DNA of 13,987 bases from Bacteroidota bacterium (GTDB taxonomy: Bacteria; Bacteroidota; Bacteroidia; UKL13-3), in the NCBI GenBank assembly GCA_947449515.1, contig CANFSD010000025.1, positions 1 to 13,987 on the forward strand, written 5' to 3'. Of this stretch, positions 7,296 to 13,804 are shown one piece after another. A model generated the notes under the pieces. The model did not search any database. It saw only the letters and a list, made by a program, of their open reading frames with translations, and was not told the DNA's origin. The first letter of the stretch is position 1, and each line of letters opens with the position of its first letter. Made by a program: the position numbers and the translations under genes.

Positions 7296-7321
7296 CGCTT
7301 CAATTCCCCAACTTTGAAGCG
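7296..7321 (+). promoter_or_regulatory. Leader hairpin upstream of etfBA
   Basis: CGCTTCAA (7296-7303) pairs perfectly with TTGAAGCG (7314-7321) around a 10-nt C-rich loop, 33 nt before the etfB ATG. No T-run follows, so it is not a simple terminator. It could be an mRNA stability or regulatory element, or as DNA an operator half-site pair. Confidence 0.5.
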
Positions 7322-7354
7322 CATTTATAAATTAAACAATAAAAATATCTGAAC

Positions 7355-8092
7355 ATGAAAGTTTTGGTTTGCATTAGTCAAGTACCCGACACTACCACCA
7401 AAGTGGGTTTTACGGACAACAACACAAAGTTTAATAACCAGGGTGTACAATTTATTATCAATCCTTACGATGAATTAGCACTGACACGCGCTTTAGAAAT
7501 CACAGAAAAACAAGGCGGTACTGTTACCGTAATAAATGTTGGCTTAGCAGATACCGAGCCAAGTATCAGAAAGGCTTTAGCCATAGGAGCAAATGATGCA
7601 GTGCGCATCAATGCAGAGCCTATCGATGCCTTTTTTGTGGCAGAACAAATTGCCAATTACGCTAAAAATGAAAACTATGATTTAATTTTAACAGGAAGAG
7701 AAAGTATAGATTACAATGGCGGAATGATGGCAGGCCTATTAGGTGAGATGCTCCAATTGCCAAGTGTAAATGTAATTACAGCCATTGAAATTGAAAATGG
7801 TATGGCAAAATTAGAAAGAGATATTGATGGTGGAAGAGAGCGCTTAGAAATAAAATTACCAATGGTAGGTAGTGCGCAAAAAGAACTTACAGAGCCAAGA
7901 ATTCCAAACATGAGAGGAATTATGGCGGCTCGAACCAAACCTTTGACAATGGTTGAACCTATTGGTGCTCAAGCAAACACTCAAACTACTTCATTTGAAA
8001 ATCCAGCGGCCAAAGGTGCTTGCAAAATGATTGACCCTGCCAATGCCGCCCAATTAATTGAATTATTGCACAACGAAGCAAAAGTTATCTAA
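7355..8092 (+). CDS. etfB: Electron transfer flavoprotein beta subunit
   Basis: This 245-aa cytoplasmic subunit of the EtfAB heterodimer binds AMP structurally and carries the dehydrogenase recognition loop. EtfAB accepts electrons from acyl-CoA and other dehydrogenases and passes them toward the quinone pool. The N-terminal MKVLVCISQVPDTT, the NPYDELALTRALEI block (36-50), RESIDYNGG (115-123) and the family signature around ELTEPRIPNMRGIMAARTKP (177-196) are all present. Leu178 is in the position of the anchoring Leu of the recognition loop. Length and start fit the family. etfA follows 22 nt after the stop in the same operon. A candidate promoter and leader hairpin lie upstream. No ETF-quinone oxidoreductase or acyl-CoA dehydrogenase gene is in the window. 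Confidence 0.95.
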   Translation: MKVLVCISQVPDTTTKVGFTDNNTKFNNQGVQFIINPYDELALTRALEITEKQGGTVTVINVGLADTEPSIRKALAIGANDAVRINAEPIDAFFVAEQIANYAKNENYDLILTGRESIDYNGGMMAGLLGEMLQLPSVNVITAIEIENGMAKLERDIDGGRERLEIKLPMVGSAQKELTEPRIPNMRGIMAARTKPLTMVEPIGAQANTQTTSFENPAAKGACKMIDPANAAQLIELLHNEAKVI

Positions 8093-8114
8093 TTACCTCA
8101 AAAAAATCACATCC

Positions 8115-9092
8115 ATGAAAATTATAGTATTCGCAGAAAACCAAGATGGTCAATTTAAGAAATCTAGTTTAGAAGCCATTTCGTATGCAGCACAAATTGC
8201 CGCTAAAAACAACGGAAGTGTTATAGCAGTTTCAATTGGCCAAGTAAGTGATGATAAATTTGCTGAATTAGGCAAATACGGCGCCGATCAAATATTCAAC
8301 TATTCACAAGACGTATTCAATACCTTTTATGGTGAAACCTATAGCAAGGCGCTAGCACATGCCACCAAAAATGCCAATGCAGAATTGGTTATTGTTTCAA
8401 ACACCTATAGTGGAAAAACAGTTGCGCCGCGCGTTGCGGCTCAATTAGGCGCTGGTATTGTTAGTGGCGTAATTTCCTTTCCTAGTACAGAAAATGGTTT
8501 CAATGTGCGTAGATCCGTATTCTCAGGAAAAGCTTTCGCAGATGTTGCAATCAACACTTCTATAAAAGTATTGGCAATTACTCCTAATTCTTTTAGCATA
8601 GTTGAAAATAACAAAACTGCAAGCATCGAAAATATGGATGCAGGCATTTCTTCAGATACTTTAGCTTCAAAATCTATTGAGGTTGCCCGTGCTACTGGTA
8701 AGGTAATTTTAACTGAGGCCGAATTGGTTATCAGTGGTGGCCGCGGCATGAAAGGACCAGAAAACTGGCATTTAATTGAAGAACTGGCTGATACTTTGGG
8801 TGCTGCAACAGCTTGCTCCAAGCCTGTTAGTGATATTCATTGGCGCCCGCATTCAGAACATGTGGGTCAAACCGGTATTACCATTAAACCTAATTTATAC
8901 ATTGCAATAGGTATCAGTGGTGCAATTCAACATTTGGCCGGTGTAAGTTCAAGCAAAGTTATTGTAGCTATCAATAAAGATCCAGAAGCGCCTTTCTTTA
9001 AGGCAGCAGATTACGGCATTGTTGGCGATGCTTTTGATGTATTACCTAAAATAATTGAAGCCGCAAAAACATTTAAATCACAACAAGCATAA
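8115..9092 (+). CDS. etfA: Electron transfer flavoprotein alpha subunit
   Basis: This 325-aa subunit of EtfAB binds the redox-active FAD. The frame opens at a TTG (8058) inside etfB, but ATG 8115 gives the family N-terminus (MKIIVFAENQDG) and a 22-nt gap, so it is chosen. The N-terminal domain (1 to about 190) has the EtfA/B fold. The C-terminal FAD domain shows SGGRGMKGPENW (207-218), VGQTG (250-254), GISGAIQH (266-273) and VAINKDPEAPFF (284-295). ADYGIVGD (298-305) closes the domain. One oddity is that the usual GASR motif before VGQTG reads ACSK here, placing Lys236 where the well-studied human Arg249 sits in an ungapped alignment. A strong hairpin terminator follows the stop. Confidence 0.95.
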   Translation: MKIIVFAENQDGQFKKSSLEAISYAAQIAAKNNGSVIAVSIGQVSDDKFAELGKYGADQIFNYSQDVFNTFYGETYSKALAHATKNANAELVIVSNTYSGKTVAPRVAAQLGAGIVSGVISFPSTENGFNVRRSVFSGKAFADVAINTSIKVLAITPNSFSIVENNKTASIENMDAGISSDTLASKSIEVARATGKVILTEAELVISGGRGMKGPENWHLIEELADTLGAATACSKPVSDIHWRPHSEHVGQTGITIKPNLYIAIGISGAIQHLAGVSSSKVIVAINKDPEAPFFKAADYGIVGDAFDVLPKIIEAAKTFKSQQA

Positions 9093-9107
9093 TTATTTAT
9101 TAAGCAT

Positions 9108-9150
9108 AAAAAAACAAACTTCTAAAGCAATTTAGAAGTTTGTTTTTTTT
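9108..9150. terminator. Strong, possibly bidirectional terminator after etfA
   Basis: A 19-bp perfect stem (9108-9126 with 9131-9149) is capped by a GCAA loop of the GNRA tetraloop class. The core C-A-A-A-C-T-T-C-T-A-A-A is flanked by seven A on the left and eight T on the right (9143-9150). It lies 15 nt after the etfA stop. Symmetric A and T runs would allow function on either strand, although only the plus strand has a gene ending here. Confidence 0.93.
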
Positions 9151-9192
9151 ATTAGCAGCTAATTTGCTTAATTCGTTAAGGTAATAAATTGC

Positions 9193-9780
9193 ATGAGCAG
9201 GGTTAAATTAAATATTGTTGGGTTAAGTACTGGGCAAACCAGCGGTTCCTACACGCTTATTTTAGGCGAGGAAAACTCCAATCGTAAATTGCCAATTGTT
9301 ATAGGAAGTTTTGAAGCGCAGGCCATTGCCATTGAAATAGAAAAAATTATTCCCTTCAGACCTATGACCCATGATTTGTTTGTGAACTTCTGCAAATCAT
9401 TCGATATTCAAATTCACGAAATAGTTATTTATAGTTTAAATGAAGGTGTTTTCCATGCAAAAATGATATGCGAAAACAATGGCGAAATTAGAGAAATAGA
9501 TGCCCGCACCAGCGACTCTATTGCGCTCGCCGTGCGTTTCAAATGCCCAATTTACACCTATGAAGAAATTATGGATTCTGCCTCGGTAGTATTCAACGAC
9601 GATATCAACGAGGCGCTTGAAGAACCTAGTGCTCCGAAGAAAAAAGAAAAGGAAGAAGCTTCCTCATATACAAAAATGACTTTAGAACAATTGCAGGTAT
9701 TATTAGACAATGCAATTAACATAGAAGATTACGCCACGGCAGCTAGAATTCGAGACGAAATTCAACGAAGAGAAAAATAA
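9193..9780 (+). CDS. Bifunctional nuclease (BFN/DUF151) domain protein with C-terminal UVR motif
   Basis: This 195-aa cytoplasmic protein has a BFN domain at about 8-132. Its conserved core is LPIVIGSFEAQAIAIE (33-48), RPMTHDLF (56-63) and DARTSDSIALAVR (103-115). A charged Lys/Glu-rich linker follows (about 140-158), then a UvrB/UvrC (UVR) motif (MTLEQLQVLLDNAI...YATAARIRDEIQRRE, 162-194). BFN-family proteins have been described as nucleases in plants, and bacterial members are usually annotated by that similarity. UVR motifs mediate protein contacts in UvrB-UvrC and Clp partners. The start is ATG at 9193, 43 nt after the etf terminator, so it opens a new transcription unit. I saw no convincing TAnnTTTG box in that short gap. 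The nucleoside transporter follows after 2 nt, indicating tight co-expression. Biochemical activity in bacteria is inferred. Confidence 0.88.
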   Translation: MSRVKLNIVGLSTGQTSGSYTLILGEENSNRKLPIVIGSFEAQAIAIEIEKIIPFRPMTHDLFVNFCKSFDIQIHEIVIYSLNEGVFHAKMICENNGEIREIDARTSDSIALAVRFKCPIYTYEEIMDSASVVFNDDINEALEEPSAPKKKEKEEASSYTKMTLEQLQVLLDNAINIEDYATAARIRDEIQRREK

Positions 9781-9782
9781 AC

Positions 9783-11066
9783 ATGGAAAAATTTACTGGA
9801 CTTATTGGTATTGCACTCATTTTAGGAATTGCCTTTCTGCTATCTAATAATAAAAAAGCAATCAATTATCGTTTGGTATTTAGTGGCCTTGGTATTCAAT
9901 TTGCCCTGGCCTTGTTTATTCTTAAAACACAAATCGGTTCGAACCTATTTGCCTATGTTGGAGCAAAAATTGAAGGGCTATTGAAATTGGCAGATAAAGG
10001 TGGTGAATTTGTTTTTGGTGGACTTATCAAACCAGATTTATTGAAACCAATTTTTGGTGATCAATACAGTTTTCTTTTCATGTTTAAAATAATGCCAACC
10101 ATTATTTTTGTGGCAGTTTTGGTAAGTATGGCTTACCATATTGGTATCATGCAAATTATTGTATCCTTCTTAGCAAAAATTGTACATAAATTAATGCGTG
10201 TAAGCGGCAGCGAAGCGCTCTCCAATGTAGCAAGCACTTTTGTTGGCCAGGTAGAGGCACAAATTATGATTAAGCCATATATATCTAGCATGACCATGAG
10301 CGAACTACTGGCAAGCATGAGTGGTAGTATGGCAACCATTGCAGGCGGAGTTATGGCAGTTTATATTTCTATGGGCGTGCCAGCACCTTACCTATTGGCC
10401 GCAAGCATTATGGCAGCCCCAGGTGCATTGGTAATCTCAAAAATTGTTTGGCCAGAAACGGAAGAATCGCCAACAAAAGGTGCCATTAAATTGGAAGTAA
10501 AAAAATCACATGCCAATTTATTAGATGCCATTTCTCATGGTGCTTCAGATGGATTAAAAATAGCACTCAATGTAATTGCAATGCTAATAGGATTTATCGC
10601 CCTAATTGCTTTAGCAGATGTGGTATTATTAAAACTCAGCCAATTCCCAGACCTTATTCTATCATGGATGGGCAGCACTAGCACATTAAATATTCCAGCC
10701 ATTAGTTTAGATAAAATATTTGGTTCTGTATTTTCTGTTTTTGCCTGGACAATGGGCGTGCCAGCTCAAGACACAGAAGTTGTTGGCTCATTGATGGGCA
10801 CCAAAATGGTGATCAATGAATTTGTAGCCTATTCAAAATTATCGCCAATGATTGCAGCGCATCAATTAGATCCAAAATCAATTATAATTGCCAGTTTTGC
10901 CTTGTGTGGTTTTGCTAATTTTAGCTCAATTGCCATTCAAGTTGGTGGTATTGGAGAATTAGCGCCAAGCAGACGCGCAGACCTCGCTAAATTAGGATTC
11001 AAAGCACTCATCTGTGGAACGCTAGCCTCTTACATGGGTGCAGCCTTAGCTGGTATAATGATGTAA
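9783..11066 (+). CDS. nupC: Concentrative nucleoside transporter (CNT/NupC family)
   Basis: This 427-aa inner-membrane protein is predicted to be a Na+- or H+-coupled nucleoside importer. The CNT architecture is complete: an N-terminal hydrophobic region (about 5-48), a gate domain (about 95-215) with FVGQVEAQIMIKPY (153-166) and TMSELLASMSGSMATIAGGVMA, and a C-terminal transport domain with GTKMVINEFVAY (339-350) and ALCGFANFSSIAIQVGGIG (373-391). Glu346, Asn379 and Ser382 fit the ribose-binding positions of the structurally known Vibrio homologue. The family motif QTEAP reads QVEAQ here (156-160), changing a residue near the nucleobase. The gene starts 2 nt after the BFN gene. Its stop is 1 nt from the stop of the convergent nuclease-fold gene, so there is no room for an intergenic terminator. 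A GGTTCGAACC palindrome lies near its 5' end. Exact substrate and coupling ion are not visible. Confidence 0.93.
   Translation: MEKFTGLIGIALILGIAFLLSNNKKAINYRLVFSGLGIQFALALFILKTQIGSNLFAYVGAKIEGLLKLADKGGEFVFGGLIKPDLLKPIFGDQYSFLFMFKIMPTIIFVAVLVSMAYHIGIMQIIVSFLAKIVHKLMRVSGSEALSNVASTFVGQVEAQIMIKPYISSMTMSELLASMSGSMATIAGGVMAVYISMGVPAPYLLAASIMAAPGALVISKIVWPETEESPTKGAIKLEVKKSHANLLDAISHGASDGLKIALNVIAMLIGFIALIALADVVLLKLSQFPDLILSWMGSTSTLNIPAISLDKIFGSVFSVFAWTMGVPAQDTEVVGSLMGTKMVINEFVAYSKLSPMIAAHQLDPKSIIIASFALCGFANFSSIAIQVGGIGELAPSRRADLAKLGFKALICGTLASYMGAALAGIMM
9936..9945. repeat. GGTTCGAACC palindrome, copy 4
   Basis: Exact decamer inside the nucleoside transporter gene, encoding Gly-Ser-Asn-Leu (from residue 52) in a frame different from copies 2 and 3. 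TATTTG follows it. Confidence 0.7.
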
Positions 11067-11067
11067 C

Positions 11068-11505
11068 TTATATTACAGGAAATTCTGTAGTAGAAATATA
11101 ATCCCCCTCATCACTCAATTTAAAGAGTAGGTGCTGCAAGCCATTTGACACAAATAAAAATGGCACTTTAAAAACCATATTATACGTTGAAATTTGAAAC
11201 AAAGTTTCACTGCTTAATTTTACTTCTGGCGCCTTGCACTCTACCAACATTTCAGGCTTTCCATTTTTATTAAACAACAATACATCAAAACGTTTTTTGA
11301 GTTGGTTAAATTTGATTTCGCGCTCTACCGCAATTAAACTTACCGGATACCTCTGGGTTTCACTAAAAAAAGCAATCACATGCTGCCTCACCCATTCTTC
11401 TGGTGTTAGCACCACTTCCTTTTTTCGTATGGGGTCGAAAATAAATTCTCGCTCATCCAATTTACTTAATCGAAAGGAATAAGCAGGAAAATTTAAAGGA
11501 CCCAT
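11068..11505 (-). CDS. Small PD-(D/E)xK nuclease-fold protein, HsdR N-terminal (HSDR_N_2) type
   Basis: This 145-aa protein corresponds to only the nuclease domain found at the N-terminus of type I restriction R subunits. It has no helicase, and no hsdM or hsdS is nearby. Catalytic-motif residues are in place: Glu61, Asp74 (RFDVLLF), and Glu89-x-Lys91 (VECKAPE). They are followed by the Q-x3-Y element typical of HsdR nucleases (Gln104, Tyr108). An LTPEEWVRQH segment (33-42) is characteristic of this small family. The frame opens at a GTG (11550) overlapping the preceding gene, but ATG 11505 gives the usual MGPLNFPAYSF start and leaves 4 nt after the upstream stop. The gene appears to be the distal cistron after a large secreted protein. 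Its function is unknown. Restriction activity is unlikely without partners, but DNA cleavage or repair is possible. Confidence 0.85.
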   Translation of the reverse strand: MGPLNFPAYSFRLSKLDEREFIFDPIRKKEVVLTPEEWVRQHVIAFFSETQRYPVSLIAVEREIKFNQLKKRFDVLLFNKNGKPEMLVECKAPEVKLSSETLFQISTYNMVFKVPFLFVSNGLQHLLFKLSDEGDYISTTEFPVI

Positions 11506-11509
11506 TTTT

Positions 11510-13621
11510 TTATTTGATGATTGCAAAAGAACCACTTTGTATTTCGCCACTTTTGGTATCCTTTACGGTAAACAAATACACACCGGTACTCAGTTGCGTT
11601 TTTGAATCAGACAATACGTCCCAAGCATGCTCTCCACCGCTCATGGTTGTCTTTTCAACATTCCCATAATTATTACTCCAACCTATGCCCTCTCCTTTAT
11701 AGGTTTCACTATTATGTTGCAAGGTGGCTATTAAATCTCCACTATTGGTATAAATATGAATTTCACACTTAGAAGGAAGGTTATAAAAATATAATTTCTT
11801 GGCACGTGAACTGTTTCCATCCCAAGCAGCACTGGTATTGTAAGGATTTGGGTATACGGCCACTTTCTTGGCATTATCACCTACAAAATCATTGGGCTTT
11901 GTTCCTGCAAACGCCCTAATTTCATTTTCGGTAAATGATGATTCCAAAGATGGAATTCCTAAAGATTTCTCCCCTTTATCAAAAGCAGTTACCACCACTA
12001 AATATTGCCAACCATTTGAAATATTTTCCATGGTATATTTATAATAATATTTAGTGGTATCCCCTTCAAAAACTTGCGGCTTGGCCAATTTAATAAAGTC
12101 AAACCCATTATTGTTTCCAATGGCATTCCCAATAGAATCCCATTGCCCAATTAAATTAGCATCATCAATTAAATTAAGCGCTAAATCGTCGCCGGCATTA
12201 CTTCTATAAATCCTATATCCTTCAAAATCGCGCGTCCTTGTGATAGGATCAACAGAATATTCTGATTGGTTATTCCAATACACTTCAATTTTCCCTTCGC
12301 TTGTTACTACCTTCGTTTTTGGCGACTGAGGTGGTTCTGGCAAAATATAACGATCAAGTTTCCCGTTTTGATTTAAATCTAATTCTGGTGCATAACGACC
12401 ATCTTCATTTACATCTTCACCCACATAGGTAGCACGGGCGCGTTTTAAATTATCGCTTAATTCTTTTTGTGAATCTTGGGTGGTAATTATGCTGCTGCTT
12501 GCAGGCGGCAAATAAGAAATTGGTTCTTTCTGTTTGGCACACACATAGGCAAATGTAAAATTGAATTTTTCACCCGGATTAACATTTACTATAGGACCAG
12601 CCGACAACAATTGTAGCCAGTTTGCAGGCACACCGTTTATTGGACCATCTCCACCATACAAAGTATTAGAATCAATTGGCAAACTTAATTTCAAATAGCG
12701 CTCTTGGTCGTTACTAGGCGTATTCCAAGGGGTTGCAACCGAATTAAAATTCCAGAAATTATAATTAACCTTTGGGGCTGGATAACCTAAAGCCAAAAAG
12801 GTATCAGGTTTGTTTGGGTTAAAAAACATACCACGCCAATCCATACCTAAAAACTGAATTCCTCCATAAGACTTTGTGAAGTCTATATCGTCGCCATAAC
12901 TTTCGTAAGCAAAAAGTGTAAAATATTTTGGGTCGATCCCATTTCTACCTTTGTTAAAAAATGCAGTACCTGCATCTCTTGTTACATTTACATTCCTTAC
13001 AACTAAATCGCTGAAAGTACCAAGAAAAACAGAGTCCCAACGGTTTGTGGAGGCATTTGTAATTTCATAGTTGCAAATCACAAAAAAATCTGCAAACGGA
13101 TAATTCCATGCATAGGTTTCTAATTTAATCACCGCACCCAAAGGATTTTGATGACCACTAATTGGAATAGATGTTCCAGGAATTACCACAAAACTATCTG
13201 TTTGTCCCATGATAAAATCTTGGTGTGATATGGCAGAAGAGGAATAACTGCTGCTACTTGGCAATTTTGAACGCTCTTTTATACTTGTTAAAGGTGAAAA
13301 CTCAAAACCATTTCCACCTGTGCTATAACCAGAACTGGCATCAACAGAACTCGTGCTCACACGAACCTGACCATCTACCATTGCCCCAATCCATAAGCCA
13401 GATTCAAACAAATGCTCTACACCACTTCCGCGAGGAAAAGCCATAGAAGGTGGTCCTTGCGTATTACTTCTAACCGTTGGCCTGCCGTAAGTTCCATAAT
13501 TATTAATACTTAAGCCTATTCTACCTACATTGGTATAACGGCTTTGCGCAGGTACTTGGGCTTGGGTCGAACCGACACCGATTACCAGTAAAGAAAACAG
13601 TAATGTTATTATGCTTTTCAT
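11510..13621 (-). CDS. Large secreted protein with Ca-binding-like repeats and T9SS-type C-terminal domain
   Basis: This 703-aa protein is exported to the periplasm by a signal peptide (MKSIITLLFSLLVIGVGSTQAQ, cleaved near residue 20-22). It is probably then sent to the cell surface by the type IX system. In order: a unique beta-rich region (about 25-380) containing EHLFESGLWIGA, two acidic loops resembling calcium-binding dockerin or thrombospondin-3 repeats (about 401-422, DVNEDG and DLNQNGKLD), a fibronectin-III-like domain (about 430-550, with FEGYRIYRS), and a C-terminal domain (about 612-703). That last domain has VAVYPNPYN, STGVYLFTVKD and a terminal GSFAIIK, matching type A sorting signals. 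The frame opens at TTG 13633, but ATG 13621 starts the signal peptide directly. Function and ligand are unknown. The small nuclease-fold gene follows 4 nt downstream. Confidence 0.85.
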   Translation of the reverse strand: MKSIITLLFSLLVIGVGSTQAQVPAQSRYTNVGRIGLSINNYGTYGRPTVRSNTQGPPSMAFPRGSGVEHLFESGLWIGAMVDGQVRVSTSSVDASSGYSTGGNGFEFSPLTSIKERSKLPSSSSYSSSAISHQDFIMGQTDSFVVIPGTSIPISGHQNPLGAVIKLETYAWNYPFADFFVICNYEITNASTNRWDSVFLGTFSDLVVRNVNVTRDAGTAFFNKGRNGIDPKYFTLFAYESYGDDIDFTKSYGGIQFLGMDWRGMFFNPNKPDTFLALGYPAPKVNYNFWNFNSVATPWNTPSNDQERYLKLSLPIDSNTLYGGDGPINGVPANWLQLLSAGPIVNVNPGEKFNFTFAYVCAKQKEPISYLPPASSSIITTQDSQKELSDNLKRARATYVGEDVNEDGRYAPELDLNQNGKLDRYILPEPPQSPKTKVVTSEGKIEVYWNNQSEYSVDPITRTRDFEGYRIYRSNAGDDLALNLIDDANLIGQWDSIGNAIGNNNGFDFIKLAKPQVFEGDTTKYYYKYTMENISNGWQYLVVVTAFDKGEKSLGIPSLESSFTENEIRAFAGTKPNDFVGDNAKKVAVYPNPYNTSAAWDGNSSRAKKLYFYNLPSKCEIHIYTNSGDLIATLQHNSETYKGEGIGWSNNYGNVEKTTMSGGEHAWDVLSDSKTQLSTGVYLFTVKDTKSGEIQSGSFAIIK

Positions 13622-13630
13622 CTCTAATTG

Positions 13631-13638
13631 CAAATATG
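13631..13638 (-). promoter_or_regulatory. Weak candidate -7 box for the large secreted-protein gene
   Basis: Read on the minus strand, CATATTTG differs from TAnnTTTG by one base and ends 9 nt before the ATG at 13621. I did not find a well-spaced -33 element, so this is tentative. Confidence 0.3.
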
Positions 13639-13735
13639 AACTTTTAAGGCAAAAACCCTATGAAATTTATGTGAATTTTATTGTTTCAGCTTGTTTATCC
13701 ACATTAGCAGTTATCATTCTGTTAAATCGAACAAA

Positions 13736-13769
13736 TTGATGGTAAGAATTCAAAAAAAAACTATTTTTG
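13736..13769 (+). promoter_or_regulatory. Candidate promoter for the terminal secreted-protein gene
   Basis: TATTTTTG at 13762-13769 is an exact TAnnTTTG -7 box. TTG at 13736-13738 lies 23 nt upstream and could be the -33 element. The predicted leader is about 30 nt. Two similar motifs, AAATCGAACAAA (about 13725-13736) and AAATCAAACAAA (about 13789-13800), flank the box and might be operator-like, though this is speculative. The wider divergent region (13622-13804) is strongly AT-rich and also holds one TTATCCACA. Confidence 0.5.
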
Positions 13770-13804
13770 AAAACTCAGAATTGCAACTAAATCAAACAAA
13801 ATAT

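Noticed and set aside
1982..7964. Fourteen-base repeat GGTTGAACCTATTG at 1982-1995 and 7951-7964, resembling the GGTTCGAACC decamer
   Set aside because: Two copies of a 14-mer are within chance for a 14-kb AT-rich window, both are explained by different peptides, and the central C is missing.
8441..8821. Minus-strand open frame of 126 codons inside etfA
   Set aside because: It is antisense to a highly conserved coding region, with no signal or motif, and follows from codon composition.
9150..9192. Possible -7 box (TAATTTG) before the BFN gene
   Set aside because: The spacing within the motif is one base short of TAnnTTTG and there is no -33 element, so I did not list it as a promoter.
13225..13446. 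Plus-strand open frame of 73 codons inside the large secreted-protein gene
   Set aside because: It is antisense to the Ser/Gly-rich part of the real gene, and its translation is low-complexity Cys/His/Asn-rich.
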